DNA of 64,000 bases from Anarhynchus alexandrinus (Eukaryota > Chordata > Aves > Charadriiformes > Charadriidae), in the NCBI GenBank assembly GCA_008711295.1, contig VUYV01000089.1, positions 2,903,359 to 2,967,358 of the forward strand, given 5' to 3'. The position numbers were made by a program, and so were the translations under genes. Positions 11,352 to 21,606 of the stretch are shown here, in pieces. The notes beneath the pieces were generated by a model, which was given only the letters and a program-made list of their open reading frames with translations, searched no databases and had not been told where the DNA came from. Every line of letters starts with the position of its first letter. Position 1 is the first letter of the stretch.

Positions 11352-12646
11352 ATTTGAAGGGGAAAAGGGATAAAACCAGGTTTGGTAGCGACAAGCCAGG
11401 GGGTAGCACACCAATCCTTGTGGGATGGTGTGCTAGCGAGGTCCTTCAGTCTGCCATCCCAGTAGAGGTGGGGGATGGAGTGCCATGCGATAGCAAAGAC
11501 ACAAGGGATATTGACGGGCTAGAAATCACGGAAGTGCCTGGGTATGCTCAGGTAAGAATTAGGACTTCTCCATCCAAAAAGGAGGCAGGATCAATAGCCC
11601 AACCGAAGTGCCTATGCACAAATGCACGCGGCATGGGAAACAAACAGGAGGAACTGGAAGCCATCGTGCAGCAGGATTTCTATTCTTAATAGAAAACAAA
11701 GTGTGCACATCTTAAAGGATAAGTTTTAGTTGGCTTGTATTAACCAGGAGTATTTTAAAATGTCTGTTTTCAGTAACATCAAAATATTAGACCATCCTCA
11801 TTCTTAAATGGAAACCTCAATGAGTGCTGCATTGGGTGGCTATAAACTCTTCAGAAGGGATAGGCAAGGAAGGTGAGGCAGTGGAGTGGCCCCGTATGTT
11901 AGCGGGTGTTTTGATTGTCTAGAACTTGATGATGGTGAGGAGAGGGATGAGTGCTTATGAGTAAGAATCAAGGGCAAGGCCAACAAGGCAGATACCATGG
12001 TGGAAGTCTGTTATGGACCACCCAATCAGGATCAAGAGGCAGACAAAATATTCTATAAGCAGCTGGGAGAAGCCTCACAGTCGCTATCCCTTGTTCTCAT
12101 GGGGGACTTCAACTTAGCAGATGTCTGTTGGAAATACAATACAGCAGAAAGGAAAGAGTCTAGGAGGTTCCTGGAGCGCGTTGAGGATAAAATCCTGACA
12201 CAGATGGTGAGTGAGCCAACTAGGGAAGGCACTCGACTAGACACATTTTCACAAACAGAGAAAGACTTGTGGGTGCTGTGAAAGTCGGAGGCCGTCTTGG
12301 GCACAGTGATCATGAAATGATCGAGTTTTTGATTCTTGGAGAAGTAAGGAGGGGGGTTAGCAGAACTGGTACCTTGGACTTCCAGAGGGCAGACTTTGAC
12401 CTGTTTAGTAGACTGGTAGACAGAGTCCCTTGGGAGGTAGTCCTGAAGGGCAAAGGAGTCCAGGAAGGCTGGATGTTCTTCAAGAAGGAAATCCTAAAGG
12501 CACAGGAGCAGGTCATCCCCATGCGCTGTAAGACGAGCTGGAGGGGGAGAAGACCAGCCTTTGGCTGGAATTCAGGAAGAAAAGGAAAGTTTATGGCCTA
12601 TGGAAGAAGGGGCAGGCCGCTCAGGAAGACTGCAAATATTTCGTAA
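11352..12646 (+). pseudogene. CR1 ORF2 endonuclease region, frameshifted
   Basis: The N-terminal signature CTNARGMGNKQEELEAIV lies at about 11610-11675. After a non-CR1 block, similarity resumes at about 11819 and continues through EVCYGPPNQ to the MGDFN motif, whose catalytic aspartate is at 12105-12107 and asparagine at 12111-12113. The later S-D-H catalytic motif (GHSDHEMIEF) is intact, with aspartate at 12308-12310. The two motifs lie in different frames, so a frameshift occurred near 12260-12280. The end of the region (VPWEVVLKGKGVQEGW, then FFKKEILKAQEQ) is the linker to reverse transcriptase. Catalytic residues survive but the protein cannot be made as one chain. Confidence 0.85.
11693..11818. 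other. Non-CR1 block replacing the start of the endonuclease
   Basis: Copies such as the one at 1-325 continue from the VQQ region into ITE-WWDSSHDW. Here that short segment is missing and about 125 bp of AT-rich sequence without CR1 similarity lies in its place, beginning with TAATAG stops and ending just before AGTGCTGCATTGGG, where CR1 resumes. This is an indel or replacement event. No terminal repeats or target duplication are visible. Confidence 0.6.
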
Positions 12647-13830
12647 GGCTATTCAGGGAGAAAGTTAGAAGGGCCAAAGCCAAACGAGGGCTTAATCTGA
12701 CTACTGCCATAAAAGACAATACAAAATGTTTCTGTATATACATTAGCAGCTAAAGGACGACTAAGGATAATCTCCATCCTCTATTGGATGTGGGAGGAAA
12801 CATAATGACAAAGTATGAGGAAAAGGATGAGGTACTTCATGCCTTCTTTGCCTCAGTCTTTAATAGTAAGACCAGTTATTCTCCAGGTACCCAGCCCCCT
12901 GACCTGGACAACAAGGATGAGGAGCAGAACGAAACTCCCGTAGTCCAAGGGGAAATGGATAGCAACCTGCTACACCACTTGCACACACACAGGTCTATGG
13001 GGCCAGATGGTATCCACCCAAGGGGACCCTTCTGCCAAGGGAGCTGGCAGAAGTGCTCACCAAGCCATTTTCCATCATTTATCAGCAGTCCTGGCTAACC
13101 AGGGAGACCTCAATTGACTAGAGGTTAGAAAATGTGACACCCATCCACAAGAAGGGCTGAAGAAGGATCCCGGGAACTACAGGCCTGTCAGTCTGACCTC
13201 GGTGATGGGGAAGGTTAAGGAGCAGATCATCTTGAGTGCCATTGCACGACACATACAGGACAACCAGGCAATCAGGTGCAGTCAGCATGGGTTTATGAAA
13301 GGCAGGTCCTGCTTGACAAACCTGATCTCCTTCGATGACAAGGTGACCCACGTAGCGGATGAGGGAAAGGCTGTGGATGTTGTCTACCTAGATTTTACTA
13401 AAACCTTTGACACATTTCCCCACAGCATTCTCCTGGAGAAACTGGCTGCTCATGGCTTGGATGGGGGTACTCTTCTCTAGGAGAAAAACAGGCTGGATGG
13501 CCAGACCCAAAGAGTTGTGGTGAATGGAGTTAAATCCAGTTGGCAGCTGGTCACAAGTGGTGTTCCCCAGGGCTCAGTATTGGGGCCTGTTCTTCTAAAT
13601 AGCTTTATCAAGGTGCTGGAAGAGGGATCAAGTGCACCCTCAGTAAGTTTGCAGGCAACACTAAGTTGGGTGGAGTGTTGATCTGCTCTACAGGAAGGCT
13701 CTACAGAGGAATCTGGACAGGCTGCATCGATGGGCCGAAGCCAATGGTATGAAGGGCAAAGGACAAGGCGAAGTGCCGGGTCCTGAACTTGGGTCAAAAA
13801 AACCCATGCAATCCCACAGGCTTGGGGAAG
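12647..13830 (+). pseudogene. CR1 ORF2 reverse transcriptase region, frameshifted and active-site mutated
   Basis: Pieces in order are HAFFASVFNSKTS and HRSMGPDGIHPR (frame 12784-13098), then QHGFMKGRSCLTNLISF and VVYLDFTKTFDT (frame 13202-13480), then [14 protein letters not shown] sequence around 13560 and [14 protein letters not shown] near 13633. The motif A aspartate (YLD) is present at 13391-13393. The catalytic F-A-D-D motif reads F-A-G-N at 13648-13659, so both catalytic aspartates are lost. Several frame changes (about 13040, 13490, 13600) break the chain. This copy could not reverse-transcribe. Confidence 0.88.
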
Positions 13831-13831
13831 A

Positions 13832-14407
13832 GTGGCTGGAAAGGTGTCTGGTGGAAAAGGAATTCGGGTGTTTGTTGACAGCCAGCTGAATATGAGCCAG
13901 CAGTGTGCCCAGGTGGCCAAGAAGTCCAGTAGCATCCTGGCTTGCATCAGAAACAGTGTGGCCAGCAGGACCAGGGAAGTGATTGGCCCCCCTGTGATGG
14001 CCCCCCTGGTGAGGCCTCACCTCAAGTACTGTGTTCAGTTTTGGGCCCCTCACGACAAGGGAGACATTCAGGTGCTGGAGTGTGTCCAGAGAAGGGCAAC
14101 GAAGATAGTGAAGGGTCTTGAGCGCAAGTCTTATGAGGAGCAGCTGAGGGAACAGGGATTGTTTAGCCTGGAGAAAAGGAGGCTGAGGGGAGACCTTATC
14201 GCTCTCTACAACTACCTGAAAGGAGATTGTATCGAGGTGGGGGTCGATGTCTTCTCCCAAGTAACAAGTGATAGGACAACAAGAAATGGCTTCAAGTTGC
14301 ACCAGGGGAGGTTTAGAATGGATATTAGGAAAAAATTCTTCACTGAAAGGGCTATCAAGCATTGGAAGAGGCTGCCCAGGGAAGTCACCATCCCTGGAAG
14401 TATTTAA
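13832..14407 (+). pseudogene. CR1 ORF2 C-terminal domain
   Basis: The frame 13832-14407 contains [77 protein letters not shown] and [18 protein letters not shown], all recurrent landmarks of the CR1 region after the reverse transcriptase. A frameshift just before 14400 replaces the usual last residues. The atg at 13832 is internal to the domain and not a real start. Confidence 0.88.
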
Positions 14408-14527
14408 AAGATGTATATATGTGGTGCTGAAGGACATGGTTTGGTGGTAACTTGGCAGTGCTAGGTTAACAGTTGGACTCGATGATCTAAAAGGTCTCTT
14501 CCAATGGAAAGAATTCTATGATTCTGT

Positions 14528-15255
14528 ATGTGTATACAACAGTTTTATTGCAGCATGAACACTTCTCTATATGCAGCTATTTTTTATTATCCCAGGTTCA
14601 TTTTGCAACAGCATATGTAGCTTTTTTGTTAGATAAAACTAAGGTGTAGAAAAAGGGTACAAAATACAGTTACTCAGACCCATTCCAAGAGCATTAATGG
14701 GGCTAGTAGTATTAATCTGAGTAGTTCAGCCTTCAAAAAGGGCTCAGCCTGCATGCCAAATTGTGGTGCTCATCTCTATAAGAAAGACCTTTGTTCATAA
14801 ACCATAGCAGAGAAGTGTTGTGCTATATCACTTAGGTAGATGTGAAAGGCTTTTAAGTGTTTTTGCAGCTGAAATACATGACTGGAAAATGATTGACTGC
14901 ACTTTAGGTCATCTGTCTAAAAGTGCTCTTAACTGTCTTGGAGACTTTATTTCTCTTTTGCTCAGTACAAAGAAGTTGCCTGCTGTCAAATTTTGGATGT
15001 TCCAGTATTCCTTATTCTGCAGGATAAACCCCTGTACTGGCAATAAAATGTGAGTCAAAGGTAATTCAGGGTCAATACCAGTCACTCAGATACTTTTATC
15101 TTACCTCTTTTTACCGTTGTTTTCAGCCAGGCTCCTCCTGTTCGGTAAATCTGTGAACAGCTTATAGTGGTGTGTTTTAAACATTTGGTTAGTTAGTGTC
15201 AGTATGCTGCAGTTTCTCAAAGGTGAATAAATTGTATAGACATTTACATGCCTTA
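14528..15255. other. Noncoding spacer between two CR1 copies
   Basis: AT-rich sequence with no recognised element separates the CR1 ending at 14527 from the next one. The 3'-end types of the two copies differ, so they are separate insertions. Confidence 0.65.
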
Positions 15256-15999
15256 CAGCGTGACCTGGACAGGCTGGAGAGTTGGGCAGAGAGAAACCTT
15301 ATGCAATTCAACAAGAACAAGTGTAGGGTACTACACCTGGAGAGGAATAACCCCATGCATCAATACAGGTTGGGGGCTGACCTCCTGGAGAGCAGCTCTG
15401 TGGAAAGGGACCTGGGAGTCCTGGAGGACAACAGGATGACCATGAGCCAGCAATGTGCCCTGGCGGCCAAGAAGGCGAATGGCATGCTGGGGTGCATCAA
15501 GAAGAGTGTGGCCAGCAGGTCGAGGGAGGTCATCCTCCCCCTCTACTCTGCCCTGGTGAGGCCGCATCTGGAGTACTGTGTCCAGTTCTGGGCTCCCCGG
15601 TTAAAGAAAGACAGGGATCTGCTGGAGACGGTCCAGCAAAGGGCTACAAAGATGATTGAGGGATTGGAGCATCTCTCTTATGAGGAAAGACTGAGGGACT
15701 TGGGTCTTTTTAGTCTGGAGAAGAGAAGATTGAGGGGGGATCTTATCAATGCTTACAAATACTTAAAGGGAGGGTGCCAGGGGGATGGGAAGAGTCTTTT
15801 TTCAGTGGTGCCCAGTGATAGGACAAGAGGGAACGGGCACAAACTTGAATGTAGGAAGTTCCATCTTAACACGAGGAGGAACTTCTTTACTTTGAGGGTG
15901 GCAGAGCACTGGAACAGGCTGCCCAGAGAGGTGGTGGAGTCTCCCACTCTGGAGACATTCAAAACCCACCTGGACGCAGCCCTGTGTAACCTGCTGTAG
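15256..15999 (+). pseudogene. Partial CR1 ORF2: end of RT and C-terminal domain, frame intact
   Basis: The open frame runs from a chance upstream start at 15196, but CR1 similarity starts at residue 21 (Q, 15256). It then reads uninterrupted for 247 codons to TAG at 15997-15999. Landmarks are [93 protein letters not shown] and [19 protein letters not shown]. It lacks the endonuclease and the catalytic core, so no activity is expected. It is listed as a pseudogene because it is only the tail of the protein. Confidence 0.9.
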
Positions 16000-16065
16000 G
16001 TGACCCTACTCTGGCGGGGGGGGGTTGGACTAGATGATCTCCAGAGGTCCCTTCCAACCCCGACC

Positions 16066-16113
16066 ATTCTGTGATTCTGTGATTCTGTGATTCTGTGATT
16101 CTGTGATTCTGTG
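16066..16113 (+). repeat. Six perfect ATTCTGTG octamers (CR1 3' tail)
   Basis: Six contiguous 8-bp units end the CR1 copy. CR1 elements end in a few such octamers, probably templated by reverse transcriptase slipping. Six perfect copies is the longest run in the window and may vary in length between individuals. Confidence 0.95.
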
Positions 16114-19100
16114 ACATATTAACATAATCTTTCCAACTAAAACTTAACTTTCTTGATTTCTTTTTTACCAGCAACATCCAGTGCTTTGCCATTTAAACAC
16201 TTACGTATGTAGCTTAATTTTACGAAATATATATTCTCATTTGATTTAAAATTATTAAATATACTCTTGACAGCCAAATAAGGTAAGAAAGAAATACATT
16301 GAAATAAAATTCTGCTGAATATATGAAACCAGTGTGATATTCAACAGAAGTTTGAGTTTCAACATTTCTGAAATCAGCTATTTCTTATGATAATGCATAT
16401 TCTTTCACTTATGGTTCAACTTAGCCTTTTTGAGAGGGGTGCACTTCACAAAACTGGAAACAGCTGAGAAGAATTAGAAGCCATTTTTAATGGGTCTCTT
16501 GTTTTCCAGAGCTTAAAATACAACTTAACTACACCCACCCTCTGTCCCTTCCTGACAATTATCTTAAAATATTGGTGGTCTGACTGTAACATAAGGGCGT
16601 AGGTTCTTGCATATACTAGAAAATTTGTTCAATGACCTAACTGTCCTAAAATGTTTCAGTCCATCAGTAGTGCTGATATATACCTGCAGACACATACCTG
16701 TCTGTAAGGTTGCGGGATAAGCTGAGGTAATGAAATGAATTTTTTTCTTTTTTTTTTTTTTCCCTGTGTTTTGAACTGGAAGCAGTTCTGCGGGCACTCC
16801 TGCAGGAGTAGGGGATTCCCAGTGGGAACAAGGACAAGTGGTGGATGTGGGAGTGTCAGGCTGTTTCTGTAGCTGAAGAAAACAACATATGTTGACTTTG
16901 TAGGCCATCAGTGCTGTAGGTTGAAGAGATCACCCTTTGAATTCACTTCAGCACAGTGTTGATGAGAACAATATTCAGATCTCGGCACAGTTAGTTTATC
17001 TCATCCTGAAAGATGGTTTTTTTTGTGATATAAATTCAACAGAACTTCTTATAGACCAGTGTGGGATACAAAGCTTCCTTCCCACCAAGGAAGAAGCAAG
17101 CCTTGAATGTTTTAAAACTCATAGGAGAGAATGAGACACAAGAAATTGAGAGAATGCAGCTAGCATGTGTGATCATTTAAGTTTTGGATGATTTGAAAAA
17201 ATTATTATCAAATTAATCTTATATCTACTGGTATAGAGGGATTTATAAGAATAACTTCTCCTTTAGGCATGATCTGTTGGAACTGGGCAAGGTAGCTGCA
17301 GTGATTTAAAATACTGCATTGGAGAAAAAAAAGCTGCTAACAAACCTTGGTGGATGGACAACAGTGATCAAAAGCAGCGAAAGCAAATGGACCTTGCCAG
17401 TGTTCCCTCATGCTGTGAGGCAAACATTGCCTTCAGACGAAGGTGGGCTGTGAATTTCTTTCCTAGTGCGGAGATTATTTTTTATCTGTTGTGTTTTCAA
17501 ATGTGCGAATGGGAAGGTAAGAGATTTTCTCATTTTTTCCACACCTTTCTTTCTGCACCCCTTATGGCTGAAGAACCAGCCCTAAGGAGACTGCATATAA
17601 GCTCCCCTTTTGGTCTTCTGCCATGAGGCACCCACTGTGTTTGGCCTATATGCTGGAAGTAAAAAGTGGTAGAAAAGTCACGAGTATCCCGATGACCTTC
17701 TTGCAAAGTCAAGCAAAGTTTTTGCTTAGAAAAGAAAGTCTGGAAAATCAATTGGCAAGTCAGTTGAGTTTCTAAGTGCTTTTTTCTTTTAAAATCTCAT
17801 GCCCCCTGTTACAGTAGAACCACATCACTTCTACCTAACTTGTTTCTGTAGAGATCTGGGAATTCAGATTGCTTACAAACTATTTCTAACAGTTGGAATA
17901 CAGCATGCTGAAAACTTTAGCCTACACAACATGGCAATGCAACCTGAATAAGTTATCAAAATACACACACATGCACGCGCGTCTCTGCATATATATATGT
18001 ATAATCTGCATGCAGATAAAAAAATAAAATAAAATACAGTGCAAAAATAGAATCATAAAGCTAGTTCACAACGATCTCATAATTAAATCAGTGGTTTGTA
18101 AAAGGGCTTTTTATTTTATACAGTTACATTTTATTACTTAAACTGCAAGATAATCTGCCTTTCAAATTACAATGAAAAAGTTATTATTAAGTAGAATAAT
18201 AACAGTGGTGCAATTTTTAAAGCCTCAGCTTCCAAATATTTATTTCCATGGTTAATAGCATTCTGTGTGTGCTGAGTTCAGCATTAAAATTATGTAATCT
18301 AAACAAACTGAGAAGATATAAGTATCCACTACCAAGTACAAGAAATTAATTTTAAAAAATGCCTAACTACTCTGTATTTTACTGTAGTTAAGCTATTATA
18401 ATTTGTCCTTATAAAAAACAAAATGAAAGTATACAGTACAGTCTATTATACAATCTTTTCCATTTTAGATGCACTTAGAAGGAAAAAGTACTACTGCTGG
18501 CTGAATTCTAAGCACATTGGTCTAAGCTGAAGGATTGTATCTCTACACTGTTTTTAAAGGTCAACATTGTTCTTTATTTTGTATTTTATGGTTTTTTTGT
18601 AAAATATAAATTGGCCAATACAGAGGTGCACTTTAGCAATGCAAAGTTGGTTTACAACAAGTCTGCAAAGGCTGAATATGCGAACTTTGTCCCTGTCTTT
18701 GTGTCATGCTCATAACCAAAATGATGTGCCGCTATTGTGGCATCCTAGTTTTATGGTGGTGGGGTGGCTTAAAGTAGAAATGTGTAATTAAACCTCTATA
18801 CAGTCCATTTTGTTGCTGAATTAAGGCAAATTGGAGTAGGAGATACTCAAGCTGTTTTAGTCTATACTTAAAAAATATATCCAGTAGTGTAAAACCACTG
18901 TGTAGCACAAAGCAGTAATGATATCCCTCTAGCTACCAAGGCAGAGGGTATAGTTGAGGACAAGAGCAAGCATAAGTCACAGCTAGATGCTGACAAGCAG
19001 TATTCAGAATGCCACGTTTTTGTTGGCCTAGTTACAGTGACATCCTATCAAGGTTTAAGGTACCTGGCTCACCACTGTGTAAGATTTACTGACCTGTAGG

Positions 19101-19439
19101 AAAGGAGACGGACTGGGAAATATCTACACAAGGGCAACCCCAACAACTGTGAGTAGAGACACGTTTCCTCTGGCCAGTAAACTTTGATGTTAGGATGAGA
19201 ATGGAGGGCACTTTTTTGCTGTGGCAGGGGAAGAAGTAACCACCTGAGATGGAGTATCTGGGCAAGTGGGAGCTGTAATATGTTAAATGACGGCTTAAAT
19301 GTTTAAAGATAGCTTAAATCAACTGGAACCTGTCTGTCAAAGCTCATGGAGCATTGTGAGATGGTCTCCACATACTTGAGCTTGGTCTTTTGTTCTGCTT
19401 GCCTCCTACCAGAGCTGTGTTTGTAAAGGTTTCAGTTCC
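16114..19439. other. AT-rich noncoding stretch with small microsatellites
   Basis: No gene or transposon is recognised. There is a T-rich tract around 16741-16762 and a CA/TA microsatellite at 17961-18003. Frames near 16564-16908 and 17354-17751 show no motif. Confidence 0.55.
17961..18003. repeat. Short (CA)n / (AT)n compound microsatellite
   Basis: ACACACACATGCACGCGCG is followed shortly by an ATATATATGTAT run. Imperfect and short. Confidence 0.6.
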
Positions 19440-19760
19440 AGGAAAAACCAAACTGCTAGTGCAATAATAATAATCAGTAGTTTCCTAAGAGAAACATTTA
19501 TCAATTTATTATTTGTTGGTGCTGGTCATCTAGCAATCTCAAAAAAATTTATGAAAACCGACCCATTAGAACGACACATATTGCTTTTAGAGATTAATTA
19601 TTGGAACTACGCTACATAAAATAACATGCGTATCAGGCTGGGTAGTTGTTGCATTATTAAATACAATAATTAGGGAAAATCAACAATGTCATATAGTAAT
19701 AAACTTCTAATAGGTTTTCTCTTCTTATGCCAATAAGTATTTAAAATAAAGTCAAAGTAC
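19440..19760. other. Possible conserved noncoding element
   Basis: This AT-rich block is free of repeats and stable frames but dense in homeodomain-like cores (TAATTA, ATTAAA, AATAATTAG, TTATTG). Its texture resembles vertebrate conserved noncoding elements in gene deserts. This is an impression from composition and motif density only, and conservation cannot be measured here. Confidence 0.2.
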
Positions 19761-21479
19761 AATTACTATCATCCTCCTTGAGTGTTTTGTGTGAGGAGTC
19801 CCTTTTTATGATGCCTTGTAAATGAAAATAGTATCCTTTTTGAACTGTCATACAAAACAATGGTAGAGCAATGCTATTCAGTCTGCATTTATTTATTCTC
19901 TGGTTTACAAATATGTAATTATGGTATCCAAGTCACCTAGGCCTATTTATCTGTCAGTCTATCAGAACCGATTGTGAACAAAACGACATGCATTTTTAGT
20001 AAGATTGTTCACGTGAGTAAGATTATACCAAACTTGAAGTGCTGGACTGGCATCTTCATTGTTTCATCCTGATTTTCCACTGTTTTCCCACTTTCCAAAT
20101 GTTTTTCTTAGTGAAATTCTGTACTGCAAGAACTACTACCCTATATGCCATGATTCAGTGTGGGATACTATCATCTGACTTTTCATTCATTCACTCTAAA
20201 TTCCAGTGTTCCTTCCACCCCACCTTCTGCGTGTCACTTCTCCTTTTTTTAAATATACTTGGAAGATACCTGGATTTTTTCCACTTCCCAAGGAAGAACT
20301 TATTTTTCAAAAATACAGTCTACTAGGTGTATTTGTATTTTGCAGAAAGATTGAGTATACAACATTGGTTTTCAGCATGTGAAACTAACATAAAAACCCC
20401 ATTACCCGTGGCGGGATGGGGAAGCAAAAGGATAGAATTGGTTAGCCTTGTGAACACAAACAAAAGTAAACTCAGTATATATCTGGGTTCAATGACACCT
20501 TTTCCACACCCAAAAAACCTTTACAGCAATAAATCTCTTTAACGATACAAGAAAGAATACTTCGGCACTCAGATCTGATAATAAGATGTGTCAGCTTCTT
20601 GTCGCACAATTATACTGCTTTGTGTGAACTCCAGCAGAGCAAGAAGGTAAGCTGAATTGATGCTGTGCTGTGTTAGAGAGCTGGGTTTTTTTGGTTCTGT
20701 TTAAGAATCTGAAAAGAGAAGTTGTTCTAAATATGCTACCTGTATATACATGTGTATATATACATATATGTATATGTTTACACATCTTTTCAACAAACTA
20801 CTAGAGAATTTTCTGTTAGAATGTTGTAGGGAGAAGCATCAGAAAGCTTAGGTCAGGCAAGGTGTTTTCAAGACCCTTTTGAAGTCATGCGTATGTTAAG
20901 CTGTCTTGTTGAATGAAGAAAATGTTTAGCCAACAGCATATGAAAAAGGAAAAAGACAAGGGAATGATCCAGTTCTACAGAAGCAAAGGATATAGGGACT
21001 CCATGAAATACTGTGCAAAGACACCACCATTGGTCTTTGTTCCTATGAGTATTTTTAAGTGGTAGAACTCTTCTCCTTTGCACATGCCTTAAAGGGAAAG
21101 CAAGCGGTGTTGGGAAGAAAAGGTGGGGGACGTTTTGTGTACTCAGAGAAGGCAGGCATGGTATCATGATGTGGTGGTGGGGAAGGAAGAAGATGGAAAA
21201 ATGTGTTACGCAAAAGTAGTAATATAAAAAGTGACATGAAAGTGTGGGGTACAAGGAATTACTGAAAAGGAGAACTTGTCCTACTGTGCCTCTGTTTTTA
21301 ACAAGCCATGCATTATTTTGGATATTCTTTTACCTTTTGCTTGCTTTCCCTTCTGCACCAGCTTTGCTGAACCAGTATTTCTGTTATTCCTTTTGCATAA
21401 CTTCATGGTGAACCTCAGTAATTTGTGGTATTATCTTAAATTGTGACAGTATGTCATGCATATAGACTCTTAACATTCA
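19761..21479. other. Noncoding stretch with a TATA/TGTA microsatellite
   Basis: No gene or transposon is recognised. An alternating TGTATATACATG microsatellite sits at 20741-20778. The 128-codon minus-strand frame at 20868-21254 has no domain I recognise. Confidence 0.55.
20741..20778. repeat. (TGTATATA)n microsatellite
   Basis: Alternating purine-pyrimidine steps, largely self-complementary (TGTATATACATGTGTATATA and onward). Confidence 0.7.
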
Positions 21480-21606
21480 TATGTATGTACTCCTGCATAT
21501 GCCATTGTCCTGCCTCTCTCTCTGAAGAGGGGTAGAGGGGAGCATCTGTCGGTCCTATCTGGGGTCCCCTAGGTCCCCAGTAGCCAATTTGGCCTAAACC
21601 ATGACA
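21480..21606 (+). mobile_element. Possible LTR 3' terminus
   Basis: The stretch ends in TTGGCCTAAACCATGACA, which resembles the AAACCACGACA terminus of the solo LTR at 8941-9512, preceded by a GC-rich segment with a CT run. No TG start, polyadenylation signal or target duplication could be placed, so it is a weak call that chance similarity of about ten bases could explain. Confidence 0.25.

Larger units (their letters stand above)
11076..14527 (+). mobile_element. Long CR1 LINE copy (ORF1 tail through 3' end), decayed
   Basis: This is the most complete CR1 in the window, about 3.45 kb. In order it has the tail of ORF1 (esterase), the ORF2 endonuclease, the reverse transcriptase, the C-terminal domain and a 3' end reading TTGGACTCGATGATCTAAAAGG and then ATTCTATGATTCTGTATG. 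The 5' boundary is placed at about 11076-11090, where similarity becomes unrecognisable, so the 5' UTR and most of ORF1 are absent. The reading frame changes several times and stops are present, so it is non-autonomous. A block at about 11693-11818 does not match CR1. The 3'-end type matches the minus-strand copy at 43189-43840, implying a shared subfamily. Confidence 0.93.
15256..16113 (+). mobile_element. CR1 LINE 3' fragment, best preserved copy
   Basis: The copy begins at [14 protein letters not shown], just after the reverse-transcriptase active site, so it is 5'-truncated there. It has the C-terminal domain of ORF2, a 3' UTR with TTGGACTAGATGATCTCCAG, a nine-G run at 16016-16024 and a tail of six perfect ATTCTGTG octamers. 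The open frame is unbroken to its natural stop, unlike the long copy upstream, suggesting a younger insertion. It shares the 3'-end type with the copy at 1243-1760. No clear target duplication is visible, which is usual for CR1. Confidence 0.95.

Noticed and set aside
13688..14437. 249-codon minus-strand open frame
   Set aside because: Antisense of the CR1 ORF2 C-terminal region. The plus-strand translation carries the recognised domain.
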